Assembly: GCA_035647075.1 (NCBI GenBank)
Contig: DASROF010000035.1
Coordinates: 1 to 64,000 of the forward strand
Length of the DNA stretch: 64,000 nucleotides
Direction: 5' to 3'
From: Gp6-AA40 sp035647075
Lineage (GTDB): Bacteria; Acidobacteriota; Vicinamibacteria; Vicinamibacterales; UBA2999
This document shows positions 47,485 through 55,804 of this stretch, one piece after another. Both the position numbers and the translations under genes were made by a program. The stretch's first letter is position 1. Each line of letters starts with the position of its first letter. Below the pieces are notes generated by a model that ran no database searches, was not told the origin of the DNA, and saw nothing but the letters and a program-made list of their open reading frames with translations.

Positions 47485-49542
47485 ATGATCCGGCTCCCAA
47501 CGCTGCGCCGCCCGCCTGGGAGGTGGGGTCGAGCGCTCGGAGCCGTTGTTCTGGTGACTGCGTGTGATCGAGGGCCGGCGCGCGAGACCGACGCGCCGCA
47601 CCCCGTCGCCTCGCCCGCAGTCACGTTCAACGAGGACATCGCGCCGATTCTCTTCGCCGAGTGCGCAGGGTGTCATCGACCGATTTCGGCATCGGCAACA
47701 CCGGCCCGCCGCATCGATGGCGCAAACGACGTAATCTGCATCGCGGGCGCGCCATTCCAGCTGTTGACGTACGCGGACGCGCGCGAACATGCCGTGCGAA
47801 TTGCCGCGGTCACGAAGAGCCGTGTCATGCCGCCGTGGCTGCCGGAGAGCGCCCACGGCGAGTTCGTCAACGAGCGGCGACTGACCGATCGGCAAATCAC
47901 GCTGATTCAACAATGGATCGACCAGGGCACGCCCGAAGGCGACGGCCCTCCGCCGAGGCCGCCGGTGTGGCCCGAGGGTTGGCAGCTGGGCACGCCGGAC
48001 CTTGTGCTCACTCTGCCCGAGTCATACACGCTGCGCTCCGATGAACGCGACGTATTCCGCAACTTCGTCGTCCCCGTACCACTGCCGTCTTCCGGCGCGG
48101 TATTCGATACGCGGTACGTCCGTGCCATCGAGTTCAGGGCTGACAACCCGAGAGTTCTCCATCACGCCAGTGTGGCAGTGGATCCGACGCGGGTCGGTCG
48201 CGTACTGGACCGACGCGATCCGGGGCCGGGATTTGCGACGATGCCGGAAGGCGATGTCCAGAACGTGTACGGGTGGTCGCCGGGAAAGGCGCCTGTGCTC
48301 GACCCACCCGATACGGCCTGGGCGCTCGAAGGAGGCAGCGATCTGATCGTGCAACTTCATATGGTCTCGCGCGGCAGCAGAGAAGCCGTTCGCCCGACGC
48401 TCGGCTTGTTCTTGTCGACGACGCCTCCAACGAGCGTGCCGCTGACGATCAAACTCGAATCCAAGTCGATCGACATCCCCGCCGGCGAATCCAATTACGT
48501 CGTCCGAGATAGCTACGTGTTGCCAGCCGATGTCGACGTGGTCAGCGTCTACCCGCACGCACACTACCTCGCCACAACGATGCGCGGTACCGCCAGGCTG
48601 CCTGATGGCACGACCCGAACACTGCTCTCGATTCGCCGGTGGGACGTTCGATGGCAGGACCAGTACCGCTACAAAACACCGGTGTTCTTGCCGAAAGGCA
48701 CCGCGGTGTCGATGGAGTTCGCCTACGACAATTCGTACGGCAACAGGAACAATCCGCGACGCCCGCCCCTGCCAGTGCGCTGGGGGCCGAAGTCGACCGA
48801 CGAGATGGGCGCGCTCTGGCTCGAGGTCATTGCCCGGCATCGAGAGGATTCCGACGTGCTCACGCGCGATTTCTTCAGCCGCGAATTGCGTGCCGACACC
48901 GAGGCCGCGGAACTGCGGGCGCGGAGCGATTCGGCAAACGCGGCCGCTCACAATGCGCTCGCGTTGAAGTACATGGCGGGCGGACGGTTTGATGACGCAG
49001 AGAAAGAGCTGAACCGGGCGCTGGAACTGCAGCCGATGGATGCCGAGGCCCACAGCAACCTCGGAACATTGTTGCAATCTCGCGGCCGGCTGACCGACGG
49101 TGTCATGCACCTCGAGCAGGCGGCGCGACTGAAACCAAATGACGATCGAATTCGTGTGAATCTGGGAAACGGACGTCACGCGGTCGGCGACCAGGTCGCG
49201 GCGATCAGCGAATATCGGCGCGCTGTCAAAATGAACCCCGACAATGCCGACGCACATTTCAATCTGGCAGTCCTACTCGGGCCGCAGGGGCACGTTGACG
49301 AAGCAATCGCGCACCTGCGGCGGGCGTTGGAGATCAATCCCCGGAACGCCGAAGCTCACCGGAATCTATCCATTGGTCTGGGGCTGCAAGGTCAGGTGAA
49401 TGAGGCAATCGCGCACGCACGGGCAGCACTCAGTCTCGACCCCCAGTCCGTGTCGGCACGTCAGCAGCTGGACCAGCTGCTCGCACAGCAACGTCCCGCG
49501 GCTCCGAACGCAGACCTGATCGGTCGGCGGAGGAATCCTTGA
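47485..49542 (+). CDS. Lipoprotein with cytochrome-c-like motif, PHM-like copper monooxygenase domain and TPRs
   Basis: A 685-residue multi-domain exported protein. The signal peptide ends in a lipobox (VVLVTAC, Cys about 27). A single heme-binding CAGCH motif is at residues 60-64. The next part resembles copper type II ascorbate-dependent monooxygenases (PHM/DBH): a HH pair at 226-227 (VLHHASVAV), His292 (VQLHM), an HxH pair at 358/360 (YPHAHYL) and Met410 (VSMEF), the ligand set expected for the CuH and CuM sites. From about residue 490 there are four or more TPR units (AHNALALKYMAGGRFDDAEKELNRALEL and similar). The order suggests electron delivery by heme to a copper oxygenase, with TPRs for partner binding. 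Substrate is unknown. It follows the TonB receptor by 12 bases. Confidence 0.8.
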   Translation: MIRLPTLRRPPGRWGRALGAVVLVTACDRGPARETDAPHPVASPAVTFNEDIAPILFAECAGCHRPISASATPARRIDGANDVICIAGAPFQLLTYADAREHAVRIAAVTKSRVMPPWLPESAHGEFVNERRLTDRQITLIQQWIDQGTPEGDGPPPRPPVWPEGWQLGTPDLVLTLPESYTLRSDERDVFRNFVVPVPLPSSGAVFDTRYVRAIEFRADNPRVLHHASVAVDPTRVGRVLDRRDPGPGFATMPEGDVQNVYGWSPGKAPVLDPPDTAWALEGGSDLIVQLHMVSRGSREAVRPTLGLFLSTTPPTSVPLTIKLESKSIDIPAGESNYVVRDSYVLPADVDVVSVYPHAHYLATTMRGTARLPDGTTRTLLSIRRWDVRWQDQYRYKTPVFLPKGTAVSMEFAYDNSYGNRNNPRRPPLPVRWGPKSTDEMGALWLEVIARHREDSDVLTRDFFSRELRADTEAAELRARSDSANAAAHNALALKYMAGGRFDDAEKELNRALELQPMDAEAHSNLGTLLQSRGRLTDGVMHLEQAARLKPNDDRIRVNLGNGRHAVGDQVAAISEYRRAVKMNPDNADAHFNLAVLLGPQGHVDEAIAHLRRALEINPRNAEAHRNLSIGLGLQGQVNEAIAHARAALSLDPQSVSARQQLDQLLAQQRPAAPNADLIGRRRNP

Positions 49543-49605
49543 GAAAGCCATCGTAGCCTCGTGAGTGAGTGCTCCGCGCAGCTAGTGTCGAGTTCCATTT
49601 GTAGC

Positions 49606-49662
49606 GCGAACCTGAACCGAACCCAGAACACGAACCGAGAACTGAGAACCTGGAAGCGTGAA
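49606..49662. repeat. 'gaacc' word tract before ada
   Basis: A single-arm tract of degenerate GAACC/GAAC words (GAACCTGAACCGAACCCAGA, then ACGAACCGAGAACTGAGAAC). It lies in the 188-base gap between the copper-monooxygenase-like gene and ada, which holds no other gene. Confidence 0.6.
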
Positions 49663-49718
49663 CAGCAGCGTCAGGATTTGACGTTCAATTTCCGGTGGCG
49701 GGTGATCCGGCGGCCGGA

Positions 49719-49724
49719 TACCGT
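49719..49724 (+). promoter_or_regulatory. -10 hexamer of ada
   Basis: TACCGT lies six bases before the ATG at 49731, with no Shine-Dalgarno, consistent with leaderless transcription. It also favours the first ATG over the second at 49743. No -35 match was recognised. Confidence 0.45.
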
Positions 49725-49730
49725 AAGCTC

Positions 49731-50834
49731 ATGATCACTTCCATGAGCGGAACTCAGCAGCAGAGCGAACATCAGGCAGGACTCTTCGCCCCGGCGCTGC
49801 CGCCGCGGGCCGAGATGGAACGAGCCTTTTTCGCCAGCGACCCGAGCTATGACGGGCTTTTCGTGACCGGCGTGCGAACCACGGGTATCTTCTGCCGTCC
49901 GTCCTGCCGCGCGCGCAAGCCGCTCGTCGAGAACATCGAATTCTTCGGTAGCATCCGCGAGGCGCTGTTTGCCGGCTACCGTCCGTGCCTCCGCTGCCGT
50001 CCGCTCGTCGGCAACGCCACGCCCGAGTGGCTGACTCCGCTCCTGGACGCGGTCGACAAGGATCCGAACCGGCGGTTCCGTGACGCCGACTTGCGTGCGT
50101 TCGACGTCGATCCCGCTCGCGTGCGTCGGTTCTTTCTTGATCGCTACGGCATGACCTTCCATGCGTACTGCCGCGGCCGTCGGCTGGCAGGAGCGATCCG
50201 CCAGCTCCGCGACGGCGACGAGCTGGACGAGGTCGCGCTTGGCACGGGATGGGACTCACACAGCGGTTTCCGCGAGGCGTTTTCGCGGACATTCGGCTTG
50301 CCCCCGGGACGCGCCGAGGATGCGCCGTGCGTGATCACGACCGCCATCGATACACCGTTCGGACCGATGATTGCCGGAGCCACCGACGAAGGCGTCTGTC
50401 TGCTGGAGTTCACGGACCGTCGCATGCTGCAGGCGCAGCTCCAGCGGCTCTCGAAGCTGCTGCGCCAGCCAATGGTGCCGGGTGAGCATCGATATCTCGG
50501 CCAGTTGCGCGACGAGCTGACGCGGTATTTCGCCGGCACTCTTCAACAGTTCACCGTGCCGCTCGTCTGTCGTGGCACCCCATTCGAAGAGCGCGTCTGG
50601 CGTGAGCTGACGCGGATCCCGTACGGCGAGACGATCTCATACGCGCAGCTGGCTGAACGCATCGACGCGCCGAAAGGACAGCGTGCGGTGGGCCGGGCCA
50701 ACGGGATGAACCGCATCGCCATTGTCATCCCATGTCACCGCGTGGTGAACGCGGATGGCAAGCTCGGTGGGTATGGCGGCGGGTTGTGGCGGAAGAACTG
50801 GCTGCTGGAGCTGGAGCGGAGGCAGAGCCGCTGA
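49731..50834 (+). CDS. ada: Ada: bifunctional methylated-DNA repair protein and transcriptional activator
   Basis: A 367-residue three-part protein. The N-terminal Ada zinc domain has the four cysteines in GIFCRPSCRARKP (about 57-65) and YRPCLRCRP (about 85-92); Cys38-type transfer from methylphosphotriesters is expected. The AraC-type HTH follows (about 115-190, 'YCRGRRLAGAIRQLRDGDELDEVALGTGWDSHSGFREAFSRTFG'). The C-terminal methyltransferase has the nucleophile in IVIPCHRVVNADG near 335 and 'IPYGETISYAQLAERI'. It repairs O6-methylguanine and activates the adaptive response. No alkylation-repair partner gene lies beside it. Confidence 0.93.
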   Translation: MITSMSGTQQQSEHQAGLFAPALPPRAEMERAFFASDPSYDGLFVTGVRTTGIFCRPSCRARKPLVENIEFFGSIREALFAGYRPCLRCRPLVGNATPEWLTPLLDAVDKDPNRRFRDADLRAFDVDPARVRRFFLDRYGMTFHAYCRGRRLAGAIRQLRDGDELDEVALGTGWDSHSGFREAFSRTFGLPPGRAEDAPCVITTAIDTPFGPMIAGATDEGVCLLEFTDRRMLQAQLQRLSKLLRQPMVPGEHRYLGQLRDELTRYFAGTLQQFTVPLVCRGTPFEERVWRELTRIPYGETISYAQLAERIDAPKGQRAVGRANGMNRIAIVIPCHRVVNADGKLGGYGGGLWRKNWLLELERRQSR

Positions 50835-50843
50835 TCCTCAAGG

Positions 50844-50872
50844 CCTCAGGAATCAGGCCTCAGCCTGTTCCT
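50844..50872. repeat. 'ggcctcag' word tract between ada and purK
   Basis: AAGGCCTCAGGAATCAGGCC followed by TCAGCCTG fills the gap between the convergent ada and purK stops. It is short and has no T tract; it belongs to the word-repeat class. Confidence 0.5.
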
Positions 50873-52006
50873 TCAGATCAGCAACGCATCTCGCGCCGCG
50901 ATCACGCGATCCTGCGCCTCGATCACCGTCTTTCCCACGGCCGTGAGATGACCCATCTTCCGGCCGGGTCGCGGCTGTTCCTTTCCATAGAGGTGCAGCT
51001 TGACGTCCGGGAACCGGCAGGCCGCCGCCCAGTTCGGTACGGCGTCGGCCCAGAGGTCGCCGAGCAGGTTGGCCATCGCCGCTGGGCGCATCAGTTCGGT
51101 GGATCCGAGCGGCAGCCCGCAGATCGCGCGGACCTGCTGCTCGAACTGGCTCGTCACCGCCGCATCAAACGTCAGATGTCCTGAATTGTGCGGGCGCGGC
51201 GCGAGCTCGTTGACCAGAAGCTCGCCGTCGGTGCTGACAAAGAACTCGACGCACAACACGCCGACGTACTGCAGCTCCTTCAGAATCGCGCGGGTGATCT
51301 CCACGGCACGCGACGCAATCGAGGCTGGCACGGATGCCGGCGCCGTCGTTACATCGAGAATGTGGTTCCGGTGCCGATTCTCGAACGCCGGATACTCGGC
51401 GATTGCACCGTCGATGCCACGTGCAGCGATGATCGAGATCTCAGCCTGCAGCGAGATGAACCGCTCGACCACTGCCTCTTGATGGCCGATGGTGTCCCAG
51501 ATATGCGCGACGTCGGCCTGCGTCGTGACCTTGTGCTGTCCCTTACCGTCATAGCCGAAGGCCGCAGTTTTGATGACCGAGGGTGTGCCGATCCGCGCGA
51601 CGGCGTCCCACAGCTCGTCGAGCGTGTCGGCGCAGGCGAAGGCAGCCGTCGGAAACCCGTTATCGGCGAGAAACGTCTTTTCGCGCGCACGTTGCTGCGT
51701 GGTGTGCAGCGCCGCACCGGACGGCCGTACCGGCGCCAGCGTTTCGATCGCTTCGACTGCGGCGTTCGGTACGTTTTCGAACTCGAAGGTCACGACGTCG
51801 ACGCTGCCGGCAAACGCGTGCAGCGCATCGACGTCGTCATAGTCGGCGGTGACCTCGACGTCGGCGACCTGACCAGTGGGGGTGTCTTCTTCCGGAGAGA
51901 ACGTATGAACGCGATAGCCCATCCGGTGGGCGGCGATGCAGAACATGCGTCCAAGCTGCCCGCTGCCAAGCACTCCGAGGGCAGCCCCTGGAGCGATCAC
52001 CTTCAC
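50873..52006 (-). CDS. purK: N5-carboxyaminoimidazole ribonucleotide synthase
   Basis: A 377-residue ATP-grasp enzyme that carboxylates AIR with bicarbonate and ATP. The start ALGVLGSGQLGRMFCIAAHRMGY is the PurK signature. 'TPSVIKTAAFGYDGKGQHKV' is the ATP-grasp lysine/glycine loop near 140. 'EFFVSTDGELLVNELAPRPHNSGHLTFDAAVTSQFEQQVRAICGLPLG' closes the active site near 255-300. The open frame reaches 52354, but the GTG at 52006 overlaps the purE stop (GTGA) and gives the right N-terminus. purE and purK thus form a coupled pair in the order E-K. Confidence 0.95.
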   Translation of the reverse strand: MKVIAPGAALGVLGSGQLGRMFCIAAHRMGYRVHTFSPEEDTPTGQVADVEVTADYDDVDALHAFAGSVDVVTFEFENVPNAAVEAIETLAPVRPSGAALHTTQQRAREKTFLADNGFPTAAFACADTLDELWDAVARIGTPSVIKTAAFGYDGKGQHKVTTQADVAHIWDTIGHQEAVVERFISLQAEISIIAARGIDGAIAEYPAFENRHRNHILDVTTAPASVPASIASRAVEITRAILKELQYVGVLCVEFFVSTDGELLVNELAPRPHNSGHLTFDAAVTSQFEQQVRAICGLPLGSTELMRPAAMANLLGDLWADAVPNWAAACRFPDVKLHLYGKEQPRPGRKMGHLTAVGKTVIEAQDRVIAARDALLI

Positions 52007-52497
52007 GGGAGCTGTTCCTGACGGACTTTCTGCGTCTGTTCCTGGCGATACGCGCGAAGCTGTTCGCGCAACCCAGGGCGTGAGCCGGAGACGATGGCGA
52101 TGGCCAGCAGCCCGGCATTCGTGGCGCCAGCCTTGCCGATTGCGAGAGTGCCGACGGGGACACCCGCGGGCATCTGCACGATCGACAACAGCGAATCGAG
52201 GCCCTGCAACGCGGCGCTCTGCACCGGCACGCCGAGGACCGGCAACGCCGTATGCGCGGCGACCATGCCCGGCAGATGGGCCGCACCGCCAGCGCCGGCG
52301 ATGATCACCTCGATTCCACGATCTTCCGCACCGCTCGCGAATTCCGCCATCCACACCGGCGTGCGATGAGCGGACACGATATGCCGCTCGTGCGCCACAC
52401 CGAAGCGCTCGAGAATCGTCACCGCGTGCTCCATCGTCTCCCAGTCGGAAGACGAGCCCATCACGACCGCTACCAGAGGTTTGGAAGTTTCCGGCAT
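52003..52497 (-). CDS. purE: N5-carboxyaminoimidazole ribonucleotide mutase
   Basis: A 164-residue class I PurE that moves the carboxyl group from N5 to C4 to give CAIR. Signatures are VAVVMGSSSDWETMEHAV (residues 9-26), 'HIVSAHRTPVWMAEFA' with the catalytic His near 45, and 'IAGAGGAAHLPGMVAAHTALPVLGVPV'. The ATG at 52497 is chosen because the frame upstream to 52578 does not resemble PurE. It is divergent from icd with an 83-base gap in which I see no clear operator. Confidence 0.96.
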   Translation of the reverse strand: MPETSKPLVAVVMGSSSDWETMEHAVTILERFGVAHERHIVSAHRTPVWMAEFASGAEDRGIEVIIAGAGGAAHLPGMVAAHTALPVLGVPVQSAALQGLDSLLSIVQMPAGVPVGTLAIGKAGATNAGLLAIAIVSGSRPGLREQLRAYRQEQTQKVRQEQLP

Positions 52498-52580
52498 CTG
52501 GAAACTGGAGATGTTATCAACAAACGGCGTGACGCACGAAGAAGACGGAGCAAAGATGCAGGACAATGAGGGATTCACTC

Positions 52581-54809
52581 ATGAACCCGACCCGAATCCT
52601 CTATACCTACACCGACGAAGCACCGGCGCTCGCCACATACTCGCTGCTGCCAATCATTCAAGCGTTCACCCGCGCGGCCGGCCTCGCTGTAGAGACACGG
52701 GACATCTCACTGGCCGGTCGCATCATCGCCGCCTTTTCCGACGAGCTGCCGCCGGATCGCCGGCGGCCTGACGATCTCGCGGAGCTCGGTCAGATCGCGA
52801 AAACGCCGGCGGCGAACATCATCAAGCTTCCCAACATCAGCGCGTCGATTCCGCAGCTGCAGGCAGCCATCCGCGAGCTGCAGCAACACGGTTACGCCGT
52901 GCCCGACTATCCGGAAAACCCGGTCGATGAGCGACAGAAGGCGATCAAGGCGAAATACGCGAAGGTGCTCGGCAGTGCGGTCAATCCGGTCTTGCGCGAG
53001 GGCAACTCGGATCGTCGGGTCGCCGCAGCGGTGAAAGCCTACGCACGCGCGCATCCGCATTCGATGGGCGCCTGGCGCCCCGACTCACGGACGCACGTCA
53101 CGCATATGGCGGCCGGCGACTTCTATGGCAGCGAGCAGTCGGCGAGCATCTCGGCCACGGGCACGTTGCGCATCGACTTCACTGGCAGCGACGGCGTGTC
53201 CACGGTCCTCAAAGACGGGATCACAGTCGACACCGACGACGTCATCGGCGCATCGGTGATGAGCCGTCGCGCGCTTCAGGCGTTCTTCGCGGAGGCGATC
53301 GCGGACGCGAAGGCAACAGGCCTCCTGCTCTCGCTGCACCTGAAGGCGACGATGATGAAGGTGTCCGATCCGATCATGTTCGGACACGCGGTGCGTGAGT
53401 ACTACAAGGACGTCTTCGAGAAGCACGCAGCGGTATTCCAAGCGCTTGGCGTGGACCCCGACAACGGCATCGGCGACGCCTACGCCAAGATCCAGAACCT
53501 GCCCTCGGACCAGCGGGCGGTGATCGAAGGCGATCTCAACGCCGTGTATGCGACGCGGCCGCCGCTGGCGATGGTCGACTCGAGCCGCGGCATTACCAAC
53601 CTGCACGTGCCGAGCGACGTCATTATCGACGCCTCGATGCCGGCGGCGATTCGCACGTCCGGCCAGATGTGGGGGCCGGACGGCAAGCTGCACGACACGA
53701 AGGCGATGATCCCCGATCGTTCGTACGCCGGCATCTATCAGGCGGTCATTGAAGACTGCAAAGCGAACGGCGCCTTCGATGTCCGCACGATGGGCTCGGT
53801 GTCGAACGTCGGCCTGATGGCGCAGAGCGCCGAAGAGTACGGGTCGCACGACAAGACATTTGAAATCCCGCGCGACGGCGTCGTGCGCGTCACCACCAAT
53901 ACAGGCGAGACCCTCTGTGAGCATCGCGTGGAGACGGGCGACATCTGGCGCATGTGCCGGACAAAGGACCTGCCGATCCGCGACTGGGTGACATTGACGG
54001 TGAACCGCGCCCGGCTGACAGGACATGCGGCGATCTTCTGGCTCGATCCCCAACGCGCGTACGACCGCAACCTGATCGCCAGGACGCTGCAGTACCTGAA
54101 GGATCACGAGACGTCCGGCCTCGACATCAGCATCCGCTCCCCGATCGAGGCGATGCACGAGACTCTCGCCCGTGTGCGGGCGGGCGCCGACACCATTGCG
54201 GCAACAGGAAACGTGCTGCGCGACTACCTCACCGACCTGTTTCCGATTCTCGAGCTGGGCACCAGCGCGAAGATGCTGTCAATCGTGCCGCTGCTGGCCG
54301 GCGGCGGGCTCTACGAAACGGGCGCCGGCGGGTCAGCCCCCAAACACGTCCAGCAGTTTCTTCAGGAGAACTATCTGCGGTGGGATTCGCTCGGCGAGTT
54401 CCTGGCTCTCGCGGTGTCCATCGAAGATCTCGGGCACAAGACCGCGAACAGGACGACGCTCGCCCTCGCCACTGCGCTCGATAGGGCAAATGGACTGATT
54501 CTGGAGAACAACAAGTCGCCGCAGAGGAAAGTCGGCGAGCTCGACAATCGCGGCAGCCATTTCTACCTGGCGATGTATTGGGCGCGTGCGATCACCGACC
54601 AGAATTCGGACGCCGGGCTGCGCGACGTCTTCGCTCCGATCGCACGAGTGCTGGAAGCAAACGAGAGCCGGATTGTCGGCGAGCTGATCAGTGTCCAGGG
54701 TAAGCCCGTGGACATCGGCGGCTACTACCAACCCGATCCGGCTCTTACAGCGCGGGCCATGCGCCCGAGCGCGACGTTCAACGCGATTATCGACCGCGAG
54801 TCCGTCTGA
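52581..54809 (+). CDS. icd: Monomeric NADP-dependent isocitrate dehydrogenase
   Basis: A 742-residue monomeric-type IDH (IDH-II), which decarboxylates isocitrate to 2-oxoglutarate with NADP. The start RILYTYTDEAPALATYSLLPIIQAF is the family hallmark. 'KLPNISASIPQLQAAIRELQQHGY' near 87, 'EGNSDRRVAAAVKAYARAHPHSMG' near 138 and 'LSLHLKATMMKVSDPIMFGHAV' near 250 line the substrate site. 'AMYWARAITDQNSD' is near 660. It is unrelated in length to the dimeric 410-residue enzymes. I take the ATG at 52581 over 52566 because it matches the short N-terminus of the family. The last codons overlap a CGCGAGTCCG word repeated 25 bases later. Confidence 0.95.
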   Translation: MNPTRILYTYTDEAPALATYSLLPIIQAFTRAAGLAVETRDISLAGRIIAAFSDELPPDRRRPDDLAELGQIAKTPAANIIKLPNISASIPQLQAAIRELQQHGYAVPDYPENPVDERQKAIKAKYAKVLGSAVNPVLREGNSDRRVAAAVKAYARAHPHSMGAWRPDSRTHVTHMAAGDFYGSEQSASISATGTLRIDFTGSDGVSTVLKDGITVDTDDVIGASVMSRRALQAFFAEAIADAKATGLLLSLHLKATMMKVSDPIMFGHAVREYYKDVFEKHAAVFQALGVDPDNGIGDAYAKIQNLPSDQRAVIEGDLNAVYATRPPLAMVDSSRGITNLHVPSDVIIDASMPAAIRTSGQMWGPDGKLHDTKAMIPDRSYAGIYQAVIEDCKANGAFDVRTMGSVSNVGLMAQSAEEYGSHDKTFEIPRDGVVRVTTNTGETLCEHRVETGDIWRMCRTKDLPIRDWVTLTVNRARLTGHAAIFWLDPQRAYDRNLIARTLQYLKDHETSGLDISIRSPIEAMHETLARVRAGADTIAATGNVLRDYLTDLFPILELGTSAKMLSIVPLLAGGGLYETGAGGSAPKHVQQFLQENYLRWDSLGEFLALAVSIEDLGHKTANRTTLALATALDRANGLILENNKSPQRKVGELDNRGSHFYLAMYWARAITDQNSDAGLRDVFAPIARVLEANESRIVGELISVQGKPVDIGGYYQPDPALTARAMRPSATFNAIIDRESV

Positions 54810-54825
54810 CATACATCGGTCGCGA

Positions 54826-54848
54826 GTCCGCCTGAAGGCGGGCACTAC
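54826..54848. repeat. REP-like palindrome copy after icd
   Basis: GTCCGCCTGAAGGCGGGCAC, then TAC, matches the palindrome family seen at 55704 and 55738 and, in reverse complement, in hisB. The preceding CGCGAGTCCG is a near copy of the last bases of icd (54796-54805). Confidence 0.6.
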
Positions 54849-54877
54849 ATTCGGGAGTGTCCCGCTTCAACCCGGAC

Positions 54878-55333
54878 CTATTTGTGACTGTGCTGCGGGA
54901 TCTTGAGTACCTGGCCGGGCTTAATCTTGTCCGGGTCGGTGAGCTGATCGCGGTTGGCGTTGAAGATGTCCATGTATTCGTTGGCGCTGCCCAGGAACTT
55001 CTTCGCAATCCCGCTGAGCGTGTCACCGGACTGTACGGTGTAGGAAAGCGTCGGTGACGCCGTCGGCTGTGATGATGGCCCTGCCGCCGAGCTCTGCGGC
55101 GCGCCTGCCTTCACCTTGATGTCGGCGACGACCTCTTTGTCCCAGTCGGGAACCGTCTTCAGAGCGTTCCAGATCTGGTTCTTCTCATCAACGGAATTCA
55201 CAGCGCCGTTGAAGTACAGCTTGCCGTCGCGCTCGTCGGCACCGCCGTCCATGTGAAGCGACTTCGCCGTCTGAATCGCGTGGTTGTATTTCTGGCGCAG
55301 TCCGACCGAGCTGTTCTTGTCAAACACTGACAT
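54878..55333 (-). CDS. BON-like/LysM protein (Kbp/YgaU-like)
   Basis: A 151-residue protein. The first half 'YNHAIQTAKSLHMDGGADERDGKLYFNGAVNSVDEKNQIWNAL' resembles a BON-type fold. The second half is a LysM domain (SYTVQSGDTLSGIAKKFLGSANEYMDIFNANRDQLTDPDKIKPGQVLKIP, about 97-146). The layout and length match E. coli Kbp (YgaU), a cytoplasmic potassium-binding protein of 149 residues. No signal peptide is visible, which also fits Kbp. GGAGGG lies just upstream of the ATG at 55333. Potassium binding is inferred from family only. Confidence 0.82.
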   Translation of the reverse strand: MSVFDKNSSVGLRQKYNHAIQTAKSLHMDGGADERDGKLYFNGAVNSVDEKNQIWNALKTVPDWDKEVVADIKVKAGAPQSSAAGPSSQPTASPTLSYTVQSGDTLSGIAKKFLGSANEYMDIFNANRDQLTDPDKIKPGQVLKIPQHSHK

Positions 55334-55397
55334 GTGTACCCTCCGTGAAGCTGAAGGGTGCAAGCGAGGTGCCTTTCCCGCAGATGAGAGTTGGGCG

Positions 55398-55703
55398 CTA
55401 TGGCTGTGGTCGGGATTCGATCAACACGAGGAAGAGGTCGTCGGGAGCGCGCACCATTGCGACCCTGATCGAACAGCGTCCTTCAGGCAACTCAACAGGC
55501 TTTGCCATCTGTTGAAATCACCGAACCGCCGGCTCGAAACGACTGCCTGTATCGCCCCCTCGAGGTCGCGCACTTGCAGCGGCATCCGGGTCGATCCGGG
55601 ATCCTGAATCGAGCCGCTCACGGAGCGGCGAACGACGCCGCTGATCTCCATGAACTCGACGACCAGACCCTCTCGACATGGCTGGCGAATCCTCCTCTGG
55701 AAT
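55398..55703 (-). pseudogene. Decayed VOC-family gene, 5'-truncated with two frameshifts
   Basis: Three reverse-strand frames in succession spell one VOC-family C-terminus. Frame one gives CREGLVVEFMEISGVVRRS ... TRMPLQVRDLEGAIQAVVS. Near 55530-55540 it shifts to a second frame giving AGGSVISTDGK. Near 55498-55503 it shifts to a third giving PVELPEGRCSIRVAMVRAP and DDLFLVLIES, stopping at TAG (55400-55398). Together they match the order of a single glyoxalase-like domain, so this is one broken gene. The 5' part is missing; the left limit coincides with the tandem palindromes at 55704-55761. The rest of 55334-55397 shows nothing. Confidence 0.7.
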
Positions 55704-55761
55704 GGTCCGACTAAAGGCGGACACTACGACCGGTGATGGTCCGCCTAAAGGCGGACACGAC
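55704..55761. repeat. Tandem REP-like palindromes
   Basis: Two copies, 55704-55727 (GGTCCGACTAAAGGCGGACA, then CTAC) and 55738-55761 (GGTCCGCCTAAAGGCGGACA, then CGAC), repeat with a 34-base period. Each can fold into a stem around CTAAAG. They sit between the decayed VOC gene and the M16 peptidase operon. Confidence 0.75.
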
Positions 55762-55804
55762 GAACGCGGATGAAGCAGAATAGTTCTCTCAACAAGGAGT
55801 CCGC

